Source: Methanomicrobiales archaeon HGW-Methanomicrobiales-1 (GTDB taxonomy: Archaea > Halobacteriota > Methanomicrobia > Methanomicrobiales > Methanospirillaceae). Taken from it: 64,000 nt of DNA. The notes beneath the pieces are model-generated. The model was not told the DNA's origin, made no database searches, and worked only from the letters and a program-made list of their open reading frames with translations. Position 1 is the first letter of the stretch, and each line of letters starts with the position of its first letter. Positions 1 to 8,052 of the stretch are shown here, piece after piece. The stretch is from the NCBI GenBank assembly GCA_002839675.1, contig PGYM01000001.1, forward strand, positions 796,683-860,682. Reading direction: 5' to 3'. Position numbers and translations under genes: made by a program.

Positions 1-389
1 TTTGAGGATCGGATATTCCGGCCCGGTGGCCCCGGGTGATCTGCATTCCGTCCGATTTACTTCTCCGTCGGAGACCTGTTCCCCGAACAAGAGCCCCGGC
101 CCCCAAATTGACACGAATTCATGGAAAAACGACACTATTGTTTTCGGAAAATCGCACAATGAGCCCCGTTTTGCTGGATTCAGGGTTATCGGGCTCTAAA
201 AAAAACGCTAATAGCATCAATTGGATGGCCGATCGTTTTTCGGATTAAGGACCGTTAGTGGAAAATGAAAAAAAGGCCTGTTCTGGTCATCGTACCCATT
301 AATTACACCTCCGTTCTCGCGGTAATATTGCAGATATCGATATTGACCCTCGTTAAAACAAGCCTTAATACCATAACGCAACCAAACTT
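1..389. other. Upstream region of the cobalamin operon, no gene seen
   Basis: No reading frame here has convincing protein character. The stretch is the leader of the corrin operon. It carries an A8 run after GGGCTCT near position 192, and a very similar string recurs near 39343. Read on the minus strand this is an oligo-T run, so it could end a transcript from outside the window. I could not fold a B12 riboswitch from it, and B12 riboswitches are not usual in archaea. Confidence 0.5.
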
Positions 390-938
390 GTGCAGATGAA
401 CGGGACAAAACTTGCCGGAGGCCCGACCCAGGATGAGATCATGGCAGTTTCACTTTTCAAACTGGGACTCCTCAGCACCGACACCGTCCTTGAGATTGGT
501 TGCGGTACCGGCAAGGTCTCGGTTGCGATGGCAAAAACCGCAAAAAAAGTGTTCTCGCTTGACAAGCGGACAGAAGCGGTATCGCTTGCAACAGAATCTG
601 CACAAAACGCAGGTGTACATAATATCGAATTTTTCTGCACGGACGCTTCGGATTTTCTTAAAGAAGAGCGGGTGTTTGACTGCGCTTTTCTTGGCGGCAC
701 GCAACACCTTACAGAGATTCTTCCCGTAATGGCAAAAAAAGTAAAGCGGACGATCGTGATCAACGCGGTGATGGTGAGTACGCTCGAACGGGCGGTGACA
801 GCCTTAAAAGAACTCGGGATATTTACTGAAGTTGTGCAGGTGCAGGTCTCGCGATCGTACGATATTGCCGGCAGCATCATGTTCAGACCGATTGATCCTG
901 TCTATATCATTGTTGCCCGGGGTGCTGCATGCTCGTAG
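390..938 (+). CDS. cbiT: Cobalt-precorrin-6B C15-methyltransferase (decarboxylating), CbiT
   Basis: SAM-dependent methyltransferase of the anaerobic cobalamin pathway. It methylates C15 of the corrin ring and decarboxylates the C12 acetate side chain. The class I SAM-binding motif EIGCGTG is at residues 35-41, preceded by the family's GGPTQDEI segment near the N-terminus. At about 182 residues it has the usual length of free-standing CbiT; in proteobacterial CobL the domain is fused to CbiE, which here is a separate gene at the operon end. The start is GTG at 390 or ATG at 396, and neither has a strong ribosome binding site. The stop overlaps the start of cbiL. Confidence 0.93.
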   Translation: MQMNGTKLAGGPTQDEIMAVSLFKLGLLSTDTVLEIGCGTGKVSVAMAKTAKKVFSLDKRTEAVSLATESAQNAGVHNIEFFCTDASDFLKEERVFDCAFLGGTQHLTEILPVMAKKVKRTIVINAVMVSTLERAVTALKELGIFTEVVQVQVSRSYDIAGSIMFRPIDPVYIIVARGAACS

Positions 939-1534
939 GTCTTGGCCTTGGGCCCGGCAACCCGGAACTTCTCACGCTCCGGGCAGTCCGGCTCCTCAAG
1001 GAAGCGGATGCAGTTTTTGTCCCGGGCCGGATAGCACACGACCTCGTTGCCCCCTACCGGGAACCGGTCATGCTCGATTTTCCGATGACCGATGATGAAG
1101 CAAAGATCCGCAATTGCCTTAAGGAAAACGCAAAGAAGATCGCTCCCGTGGCAAAAGACGGTCTTGCGGTCTTTGGCATCCTGGGCGATCCGAACTTCTT
1201 CTCCACGTTCTCCCGGCTCTGCGATGTCATTGACGAGACCCATCCGGGCATTGAGTACCGGACAGAACCCGGCATAAGTTCCATCACCGCGTTTGCCGCG
1301 GCTTCCGGTGTTTCAATAAACGAAGGGTTCTCGGTCTCGGACGGCACGGTCTCGGATACGAAGATCCTGCTCAAGGTTCGCAAGCCAATGGAGAAAGCCG
1401 GCCAGCTCCGGGCCGAAGGTTACCGGGAGTTTGTCCTGGTCGAGCGGATGTTTTTTGAGGATATGAAAGTCTACCGGAACGATAATCTTCCGGAGAAGAG
1501 CGATTACATGAGCGTGATGTATGCCCGGAAATAA
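929..1534 (+). CDS. cbiL: Cobalt-factor II C20-methyltransferase, CbiL
   Basis: SAM uroporphyrin/corrin methyltransferase (tetrapyrrole methylase fold) that methylates C20. The N-terminus carries the fold's glycine-rich loop, GLGPGNPELLTLRA, and the middle has the second signature, GILGDPNFFSTF. The PGISSITAFAAA segment is typical of CbiL/CobI. The ATG lies 10 bases before the cbiT stop, so the genes are translationally coupled. At 201 residues it is a little short for the family (usually about 230), mainly at the C-terminus. Assignment to CbiL rather than CbiF or CbiH rests on that segment and on the other members being present elsewhere in the operon. Confidence 0.88.
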   Translation: MLVGLGLGPGNPELLTLRAVRLLKEADAVFVPGRIAHDLVAPYREPVMLDFPMTDDEAKIRNCLKENAKKIAPVAKDGLAVFGILGDPNFFSTFSRLCDVIDETHPGIEYRTEPGISSITAFAAASGVSINEGFSVSDGTVSDTKILLKVRKPMEKAGQLRAEGYREFVLVERMFFEDMKVYRNDNLPEKSDYMSVMYARK

Positions 1535-2255
1535 TCTTCAGAACGTGATCTGGTTTGTCGGCGCCGGTCCCGGCGATCCCGAACTCATAACCGTGAAAGG
1601 AAAATCTTTGCTTGACCGGGCCGAAGTGCTGCTCTATGCCGGTTCGTTAGTCAATCCCGCACTGGTCGCTTCAAGCCCCGCTGCTGAGAAGGTGGACAGC
1701 TGGGGCATGCATCTTGACGATATGGTTGCCCTCATGGCTGACCGGGTGAAGCAGGGAAAGCAGGTTGTCCGGCTCCACTCGGGCGACCCGGCCCTGTACG
1801 GTTCAATCGTTGAACAGATTGCCGAACTTAAGAAACACGATATCGCTGTCCGGATTGTGCCGGGCGTATCTTCGGTTTTTGCTGCTGCCGCCGCTCTCAC
1901 AACTGAGTTCACCCCCCGGGGGGTATCAGAGACCCTGATCATCACCCGCCCGGCCGGAAAGACGCTCGAGAAGGATTACATTGCCGAACTCTCGCAGTAC
2001 CCGGCTACCATGGCCTTCTTCCTGGGAAGCGAGCACTTTTTCGATATCACGGCAAAACTTGCCTGCCCGCCGGATACCCCGGCTGCGGTAATCTTCCATG
2101 CATCGTGGCCCGACCAGCAGGTCATCACCGGCACCGTTGCCGATATTGCCCAGAAGGCACAGGCTGCCGGCATCACAAAATCGGCCCTGCTCATTGTCGG
2201 TAATGCGGTCAGAGGAACAGAATCCGGTTACCAGCGATCGCACCTCTATTCATGA
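1521..2255 (+). CDS. cbiF: Cobalt-precorrin-4 C11-methyltransferase, CbiF
   Basis: Tetrapyrrole methylase that transfers a methyl from SAM to C11. The N-terminal VGAGPGDPELITVKG loop, the AEVLLYAGSLV segment and the RLHSGDPALYGS motif are the CbiF/CobM signature. The length of 244 residues is normal. The start overlaps the end of cbiL by 14 bases and the stop overlaps cbiG by 4 bases (ATGA). Confidence 0.94.
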   Translation: MPGNNLQNVIWFVGAGPGDPELITVKGKSLLDRAEVLLYAGSLVNPALVASSPAAEKVDSWGMHLDDMVALMADRVKQGKQVVRLHSGDPALYGSIVEQIAELKKHDIAVRIVPGVSSVFAAAAALTTEFTPRGVSETLIITRPAGKTLEKDYIAELSQYPATMAFFLGSEHFFDITAKLACPPDTPAAVIFHASWPDQQVITGTVADIAQKAQAAGITKSALLIVGNAVRGTESGYQRSHLYS

Positions 2256-3124
2256 CCGAGACTGTTGTTATTACGTTTCCCTATTCCCGTCCGGAAGCTG
2301 AGCGCATTGCCGCATTTCTTGACGCTGACGTAGTCGAATACTCGCCGGAAATTTTTGCTACCGTTTTTGTCGGGCGAAAACGGATTGTTGCCCTGATGTC
2401 GATGGGCATTGTTGTACGGAAGTTAGCATCGCTCTTACAGGACAAGTGGACGGATCCTGCGGTTGTTGTCGTGAGCCCCGATATGAAATATGCAGTGCCG
2501 GTACTCGGGGGTCATCACGGGGCCAATGCCCTTGCAAAGGAACTCTCCGGAATCGGAATTCAACCGGTCATTACCACCGCAACGGAATCGCGGGGACGGG
2601 ACTCTGTCGAGACGATTGCTGAACGGACCGGTACGGATGTGCTGAACCGTAATTCCACCCGGCAGGTGAATGCCGCCCTGCTGAACGCAGATATCCCGGT
2701 GCACGCGGTCAAAGGGCCTGCGGTTGTGCTGGCCGGCCCGGATGTTTCCATTCTTCTGAATAAAGGTGAGTATACCGTTGGCATCGGGTGCCGGAAAGGT
2801 GTCACCTCCGCAGAAGTCGTAGAGGCGGTACTGGAAGCTCTTGCAGAGAATGCAATTTCTGAGACAGATATTTTCATCTACGCGACGACAACAAAAAAAT
2901 TTAACGAGACCGGTCTGGTTGAAGCAGTCGGGATACTTTCTGGCAATTTAATATTCCTTGACGACGATACCATAAACGCACAGTCAGGGACAGGTCCCTC
3001 GCGGGCATCGAAGATCGGTCTTCTCGGTGTTGCCGAGCCCTGCGCCCTTGCAACGGCCCGGCGAAAAACGCTGGTCATGGGAAAGAAAGTTTACGGGAGA
3101 GTGACAGTTGCCATCGCACACTGA
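2252..3124 (+). CDS. cbiG: Cobalt-precorrin-5A hydrolase, CbiG
   Basis: CbiG opens the ring-A delta-lactone of cobalt-precorrin-5A and releases acetaldehyde, the step that makes ring contraction irreversible. The protein shows the central-domain signatures MGIVVRKLASLL and PVLGGHHGANALA and the C-terminal cobalamin-synthesis G domain (GIGCRKG near residue 178, then IGLLGVAEPCAL near the end). It is free-standing, not fused to CbiH as in some methanogens. Its last 17 bases overlap the start of cbiH. Confidence 0.93.
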   Translation: MTETVVITFPYSRPEAERIAAFLDADVVEYSPEIFATVFVGRKRIVALMSMGIVVRKLASLLQDKWTDPAVVVVSPDMKYAVPVLGGHHGANALAKELSGIGIQPVITTATESRGRDSVETIAERTGTDVLNRNSTRQVNAALLNADIPVHAVKGPAVVLAGPDVSILLNKGEYTVGIGCRKGVTSAEVVEAVLEALAENAISETDIFIYATTTKKFNETGLVEAVGILSGNLIFLDDDTINAQSGTGPSRASKIGLLGVAEPCALATARRKTLVMGKKVYGRVTVAIAH

Positions 3125-3893
3125 AGAGAAAGGAAGTCTTGCCATTGTCGGTCTCGGGCCGGGCAGGAGGGAATACATGACTGCCCGGGCGCTCAAAGCG
3201 ATTGCTATGGCAGATTACGTGATCGGCAATGCCTCCTACCTTGAGCCGCTCGAACCGCTGCTTACCGGAAAGAATGTGATCCGGAGCTCGATGGGAAAAG
3301 AGGTGGAACGGGCACAACAGGCCATCGAGCTTGCAAAAACCCATGCCGTTGCGATCGTCTCCGGTGGCGATGCCGGCGTGTACGGTATGGCAAGTATCGT
3401 GCTCGAAGTGCTTGAGCACAGCGGCATCGAGATCAATGTGGAAGTAATTCCGGGCGTGACTGCGGCCAATGCCGGGGCCTCGAAACTCGGCTCGCCGCTC
3501 TCCGGTGATTTCGCGGTGATCAGCCTTTCGGACCTGTTAACCCCGCTTGAAGTGATCGAGCAGCGCCTTGACGCAGTCTTTTCGGTTGGCATCCCGGTCG
3601 TGCTCTACAACCCGAGAAGCCGGGGCAGACCGTATAATTTTGCCGTTGCAATAGAACATGCCCGGAAATATCTTCCGCCCGAGACTCCCGTGGCACTGGT
3701 GAAAAATGCCCTGCGGGATGAAGGCGAAGAACAGATTGTCACCACGCTCAATGACATTGAGCAGGTGATGGAACAGGTTGATATGCACACGACCGTGTTC
3801 ATAGGCGGGAAGGAAAGCAGGATATGGAGGATGGGTAACAATGTCAAAGGAATCATCACACCACGCGGGTACCACCACAAATACGTATATTGA
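3108..3893 (+). CDS. cbiH: Cobalt-factor III C17-methyltransferase, CbiH
   Basis: Ring-contracting tetrapyrrole methylase, which methylates C17 and forms the ring-A lactone. Signatures are GLGPGRREYMTARAL at the N-terminus, SGGDAGVYGMA in the middle and PGVTAANAGASKLGSPL after it. The start is TTG at 3108, with a GGGAG element about 7 bases upstream. The next ATG (3177) would remove the glycine-rich SAM loop, so TTG is preferred. The end overlaps cbiC. Confidence 0.92.
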   Translation: MPSHTEEKGSLAIVGLGPGRREYMTARALKAIAMADYVIGNASYLEPLEPLLTGKNVIRSSMGKEVERAQQAIELAKTHAVAIVSGGDAGVYGMASIVLEVLEHSGIEINVEVIPGVTAANAGASKLGSPLSGDFAVISLSDLLTPLEVIEQRLDAVFSVGIPVVLYNPRSRGRPYNFAVAIEHARKYLPPETPVALVKNALRDEGEEQIVTTLNDIEQVMEQVDMHTTVFIGGKESRIWRMGNNVKGIITPRGYHHKYVY

Positions 3894-4506
3894 TCCGGGC
3901 GCCGACACCCGGGAAGGTTATGCGATCTCACAGAAATCCCGCACGCTCGCCCGCGAGATGGTGGGAAACGCGACCGTTGAGGACCGGATACGCCAGCGCT
4001 GCTCCATCGCAGTCGGTGATTTCTCGATGGCTGACCTGCTCCGGTTCAGCAATGATCCTGTCCCTGCTGCACTCGGGGCGCTCAGGGCCGGTGCACCGGT
4101 AATTACCGATATCCGCATGGTGCAGGTCGGCATCCAGAAGAAAGGGCATATGAGCGAAGTGATCTGTGCGCTGGATTACGGTGCGGACATTGTAAAAGAA
4201 CGGGGCATTACCCGGAGTTCTGCCGGGTTTATCGCCCTGAAAGAGCGGCTCCCCGGCTCCATTGTGGTGATCGGCAATGCGCCGTCAGCCCTGCTCATGC
4301 TCTGCGACTTTGTCAGAGCGGGTATCCGCCCGGCAGTCATTATCGGGACGCCCGTTGGGTTTGTCAATGCTGCGGAATCCAAAGAAGTCCTGCGAACTAT
4401 CGATATCCCGTCCATCTCCAATGAAGGTACCCGGGGCGGCACGCCGGTTGCAGTTGCTGCCATCAACGAGTGCATTACCATCTTTATCGAAGGCTCAAAG
4501 GTATGA
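3841..4506 (+). CDS. cbiC: Cobalt-precorrin-8 methylmutase, CbiC
   Basis: Moves the methyl from C11 to C12 to give cobyrinate. Family features are the GITRSSAGF segment, VIGNAPSALLMLCD and GTPVGFVNAAESKE. It is 221 residues long, with a hydrophilic N-terminal extension of about 15. Oddity: the family's catalytic histidine, found in a motif of the type VIHTTADF in enterobacterial CbiC, aligns with isoleucine here (CSIAVGDF, residues near 55-62). The rest of the fold looks intact and the operon is complete around it. It may represent a methanogen variant with a different acid/base residue. The start overlaps cbiH and the stop overlaps cbiD (ATGA). Confidence 0.9.
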   Translation: MSKESSHHAGTTTNTYIDPGADTREGYAISQKSRTLAREMVGNATVEDRIRQRCSIAVGDFSMADLLRFSNDPVPAALGALRAGAPVITDIRMVQVGIQKKGHMSEVICALDYGADIVKERGITRSSAGFIALKERLPGSIVVIGNAPSALLMLCDFVRAGIRPAVIIGTPVGFVNAAESKEVLRTIDIPSISNEGTRGGTPVAVAAINECITIFIEGSKV

Positions 4507-5510
4507 GAGATCCGGTTACCGGTTTTGAATATCCAGACGAATGGGTGGAACGGTGTACCGATCCGGCCCGGCTCCTGCTCGCAGAGCAGGGTCTTGCTGT
4601 TCTCACCTCTTCAGGAACCGTGCTCCGGCGCGGGTTTACCACCGGGACCACTGCGGCTGCTGCGTGCAAGGCTGCGATTCTTTCTCTCTCCGGTACTGTT
4701 ATTACCTCAGTCCCCGTCCAGATCCCCCGCGGGCTTACGGTGGAAGTGCCGGTGGATGCCCGTGCAGGAAAATCCTCGTGCAAAAAATATGCCGGTGATT
4801 ATCCAGCAGACCTGACGGCAGGTCTCGATTTTGTTGCCGAAGCAATTCCCATACCGGAAGGCATCAGTTTCCTTCCGGAGGAAGGTATTGGCAGGTTTTC
4901 CCGCGACACGCCCCGTTACCGGAAAGGAGATCCCGCAATCAGCCCGGCCCCTCTCGCGTGCATACTGGCATCGATACAGGAAGCCATTGATGAGCGGGGA
5001 TTTCCGGGAATCCGGGTGATACTCCATGTTCCCCGGGGTGCAGACGTTGGCAAAAAAACCCTGAATCCCCGGGTCGGGGTGGAAGGAGGGATCTCGATTC
5101 TCGGGACCACGGGACTTGTCGAACCGTGGGACGATCATCTTGAGGAATCGGTCTGCGGCCGGGTTTCCGCGGCACAGAGCCCGGTGATTACTACCGGCCG
5201 GGTCGGTCTCCGGTATGCCCGGCTGCTCTTTCCAGAACGCGAGGTGATTCTTGTTGGCGGTAAGATTGGTGCTGCCCTTGATGCGGCACAGGGCGATATT
5301 ATTCTCTGCGGGTTACCGGCCCTGATCCTCCGCTACATCCGGCCGCAGATACTTAACGGTACCGGGTTTTCCACGGTAGAAGAATTCGCGGCTTCACCTG
5401 CGTTCCTGCCGGTAATGCGCGAAACCCTTGCAGCATTTAAAAAGGAAAGACCCAATGTTCATGTAGTGCTCGTTGATCGTAATGGTGCGGTAATTGGGGA
5501 GAGTCCATGA
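4503..5510 (+). CDS. cbiD: Cobalt-precorrin-5B C1-methyltransferase, CbiD
   Basis: Methylates C1 of the contracted corrin ring using SAM. CbiD is unrelated to the other methylases. The family signature GFTTGTTAAAACKAA is at residues 44-58, and HVPRGADVGKKTLNPR with GGISILGTTGLVEPW follows in the middle. The start at ATG 4503 is chosen because it overlaps the cbiC stop as ATGA, the coupling used throughout this operon; an in-frame upstream extension exists but adds nothing conserved. The stop overlaps cbiE as ATGA. Confidence 0.94.
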   Translation: MRDPVTGFEYPDEWVERCTDPARLLLAEQGLAVLTSSGTVLRRGFTTGTTAAAACKAAILSLSGTVITSVPVQIPRGLTVEVPVDARAGKSSCKKYAGDYPADLTAGLDFVAEAIPIPEGISFLPEEGIGRFSRDTPRYRKGDPAISPAPLACILASIQEAIDERGFPGIRVILHVPRGADVGKKTLNPRVGVEGGISILGTTGLVEPWDDHLEESVCGRVSAAQSPVITTGRVGLRYARLLFPEREVILVGGKIGAALDAAQGDIILCGLPALILRYIRPQILNGTGFSTVEEFAASPAFLPVMRETLAAFKKERPNVHVVLVDRNGAVIGESP

Positions 5511-6091
5511 AAATTGTTGGTGTCGGGTGCGGGCCGGGAATGCTGACGGAAGAGGCGATCCTCAGGATCGCAGAAGCAAAGACGATTTATGGTTCTGATC
5601 GCGCTATCGGGATTGCCCGGCCGCATATCCGGAACGGATGCGTGGTCAGGACTATCGATGATTTCAAATCCCTTCATACCCTGCCGGAAGATGCGGTTGT
5701 TCTTTCCACCGGAGATCCCATGCTTGCCGGCCTCGGGTACCTTGCCGGTGACGTGACTCCCGGTGTATCTTCTCTCCAGGTTGCCGCTGCCCGGTTGCAT
5801 ATACCCTTATCCTGCATATCGGTCGTAGTTGCCCATGGCAGGGGCCATGAAAAAGGCATGCAGGAAACCCTTGAAGAAGTGCAGCGGGGAAAAATTGTCT
5901 ACCTGCTCGCTGATCCGAAATTCGATGTGGCGGAGCTGTACCGGAGGCTGGCGGTACAGAATTGCCAACCGCTCCGGATTGCGGTCTGCGAAAATCTTGG
6001 CTATCCCGAAGAGCGGATAACTTCCGGAGAGATTGCCTCGCCCCCGGTTCCCTCTGCGGATCTCTACTCGCTGGTTATTGGTAATTTTTGA
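5507..6091 (+). CDS. cbiE: Cobalt-precorrin-7 C5-methyltransferase, CbiE
   Basis: Tetrapyrrole methylase that adds the C5 methyl before CbiT acts on C15. The short form of 194 residues starts directly with the SAM loop (GVGCGPGMLTEEAI) and has STGDPMLAGLGYLAG and PGVSSLQVAAARL. It is the last gene of the operon. Precorrin-6A reductase (cbiJ), cbiA, cbiB and cbiP are not in the window and must be elsewhere if the pathway is complete. Confidence 0.92.
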   Translation: MKIVGVGCGPGMLTEEAILRIAEAKTIYGSDRAIGIARPHIRNGCVVRTIDDFKSLHTLPEDAVVLSTGDPMLAGLGYLAGDVTPGVSSLQVAAARLHIPLSCISVVVAHGRGHEKGMQETLEEVQRGKIVYLLADPKFDVAELYRRLAVQNCQPLRIAVCENLGYPEERITSGEIASPPVPSADLYSLVIGNF

Positions 6092-6187
6092 AATTGTTCC
6101 CTGCCGGTATTCTGCCGGAATACAAAACCCGGTCAACAAAGCTTTTTTCCCTGTCAGATTGGATAAATGAATGAGGAATGAGTTTCT

Positions 6188-6364
6188 ATGGATAAAGCCA
6201 CCAAAACGCAGTTAAGTGTTATGTTCTTTGTGATCGGTTTAGCGATGATGATCATGCAGGATCTAAAACGCCTCGATACCATCAACCTTGGCTTTTCCCT
6301 GCCATTTGCCATTATGTTCTATATCGGCCTGATCTTTATGATCATCGGGTACTATCTCAAGTAA
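6188..6364 (+). CDS. Small two-helix membrane protein (58 aa)
   Basis: A short gene with an ATG at 6188, a good GAGGA element about 9-17 bases upstream and a stop at 6362-6364. The product has a basic start (MDKATKTQ), a hydrophobic helix at about residues 9-24, a short charged turn (DLKRLD) and a second helix at about 36-56. No family recognised. It sits alone between the cbi operon and convergent genes. The clear ribosome binding site and helix pattern support translation. Confidence 0.6.
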   Translation: MDKATKTQLSVMFFVIGLAMMIMQDLKRLDTINLGFSLPFAIMFYIGLIFMIIGYYLK

Positions 6365-6399
6365 CCCGGCAATTCTTTTTTGCCTCTGCCGGAAGGAAA

Positions 6400-6933
6400 C
6401 TATCTCTTCTTTTCTTTCCCGCTTCCCGTTGTATCCGGTTTTTTCTCCGGGCTGATCTTGATCTCGCACTGGCGATCCCCGTGGCACATGGACCGGACAA
6501 ACCGTGCCGAGTAATCTTTTTTTAGTGCAGGAATTGTCGTGAGCGTGAGGGCCATGCATTTTGGGAAGGTATGCTCTCCCAAAGCCCCGGTTTCATGAGC
6601 CACGGAAAGAAGCGGGCAGCGTTTGATGAGAATGACTGAGCCGTCTTCCGACACGTCAAGGGTCTCGCTCCGGAACTCCGGGCCAAAGAGGATGGTCATG
6701 ACGATGTGCAGACTCTCTGCCAGATCATGTGCGTTATTCATCGGCAGCGAGAGATCCCGGGCAATGGTAAATGCCCTTTTGGATAATTCAATCCAGATCT
6801 CCCGTTCAATATCATCGAATTTATCGCACAGTACCTTACGGAATGCAACATCGTACATTGCAGGAAGCCGGGCTGCACAATCCGCTGCAAGCCGCCACTT
6901 GACATCATCGGGAATGGATTTGAGGTCAGGCAT
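6400..6933 (-). CDS. Conserved hypothetical protein with C-terminal cysteine motif
   Basis: A soluble protein of 177 residues with no family I can name firmly. It is mostly helical in the first 80 residues. The C-terminal half has a segment ending in RFVRSMCHGDRQCEIKI, with two cysteines five apart, reminiscent of small-molecule-binding domains such as the V4R or thiazoline-carboxylate hydrolase-like families. The tail is lysine-rich and low complexity. It runs convergent to the small membrane protein and is followed upstream by a spacer and the mutY-like gene on the same strand. Confidence 0.6.
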   Translation of the reverse strand: MPDLKSIPDDVKWRLAADCAARLPAMYDVAFRKVLCDKFDDIEREIWIELSKRAFTIARDLSLPMNNAHDLAESLHIVMTILFGPEFRSETLDVSEDGSVILIKRCPLLSVAHETGALGEHTFPKCMALTLTTIPALKKDYSARFVRSMCHGDRQCEIKISPEKKPDTTGSGKEKKR

Positions 6934-7026
6934 CTGTGCATCTCTCCCCTTAATGGTGTATGGGAAACAGGGTTATATCAATGAATGTGTCGATGCAATT
7001 TTTTAAAATATTGCTGTCTGCATATC

Positions 7027-7954
7027 TCATGAAAAAAGGGAATAACAGTTTTGTGAGCAACTGATGAAACCCTCCTTTTCCAGTGCTTTGATAATCCGGA
7101 TAATCCGGTCTGGTTCATCACTGATCATGGCCACTATTTCGTCAATGGTGATTTCCGGTGTTTTTAGAAGTAATGCAATAATCCTGCCACGGATCTTTCG
7201 ATCCGATCCTTCAAACGGTGATTGTTTTGCATAATGGGCGCTCTTCCGGTTTGGATTTACCCCATTTTTTTTTGAGCGCAGTCCCGAGGTCCATCAGTGC
7301 CCAGTACCAGACCCGGGGATTTTCCCGGTACACTGACTTTTCCGCGAGCGGGAGAATTTCTATATCGCTGATGGCATCCGCATCGGGAAAAAAGTAGTGG
7401 ATGAAGACCCTGCGGATGTTGGTCTCGATGAATACGACCGGCATGTTAAAGGCAAATGCACAAATTGACGACGCTGTTGCCCTGCCAATACCGGGAAATG
7501 TCGCAAGAGTATCGACATCTGCAGGAAGTGTTCCGCTATACTCATCCATCACCCGCTGTGCACATTTCTGCAGGGATAGTGCCCGCCGGTTATACCCCAT
7601 CCCCTGCCATGCCGCGAGAATATCTGCGAGCGGGGCCTGAGCGAGTGTACGAAAATCGGGAAAGGCCGTAAGAAATTCCGGGTACTTAACGGTAACCCGC
7701 TCCACCTGCGTCTGCTGGAGCATGATCTCGGAGACAAAAATCCGGTAGGGATCGGTAGTGTCGCGCCATGCCATGGGACGGCCATGGTCGCGGTAATAAT
7801 CCAGTACCATTTGCTGGAATAATGAAATGTCCGTTACCGGATCAAATTTTTTTGAAAAGGTCTGTACCTTATTTTCCAGCGTTACCTGGCGCGTACTTTT
7901 CCTGTTTTTCATGGGTGGGCCGTATGTTTTTTGACATACGATCTTTTCGGGCAT
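7027..7954 (-). pseudogene. MutY-like HhH-GPD DNA glycosylase, frameshifted near the C-terminus
   Basis: Base-excision DNA glycosylase related to MutY. Seen: WRDTTDPYRIFVSEIMLQQT (with the catalytic-pocket Glu), the helix-hairpin-helix FPGIGRATASSI, and FIETNIRRVF, where MutY has its catalytic Asp but here there is Glu. The open frame runs 7954 to 7211 and ends after ALKKKWGKSK with a foreign tail. The next frame continues VNPNRKSAHYAKQSPFEGSD and a winged-helix-like end to a stop at 7027. Removing one base of the nine-T run at 7265-7273 joins both parts (ALKKNGVNPNRKSAHY). No iron-sulfur cysteines are present in either part. The start may be ATG 7912 rather than 7954. Whether the shift is biological or a sequencing error cannot be told from the sequence. 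Confidence 0.8.
7921..7940. repeat. Perfect 7-bp inverted repeat
   Basis: CGTATGT, six bases of loop, then ACATACG. It lies just upstream (on the minus strand) of the internal ATG at 7912 of the mutY-like gene, which favours that ATG as the start and would place the hairpin in the leader. Role unknown. Confidence 0.45.
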
Positions 7955-8052
7955 GAATTATAATTATTCAGTTCGTGACAAAACCGGAAGAAATTCTGTT
8001 GATCGAATGGATGCTATCCCTTCTGTCTGAACAAGGGAACCGGTCAAAAAAC

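Noticed and set aside
1-389. B12 riboswitch upstream of the cbi operon
   Set aside because: I could not find the B12-box or a convincing fold, and such riboswitches are not expected in methanogens.
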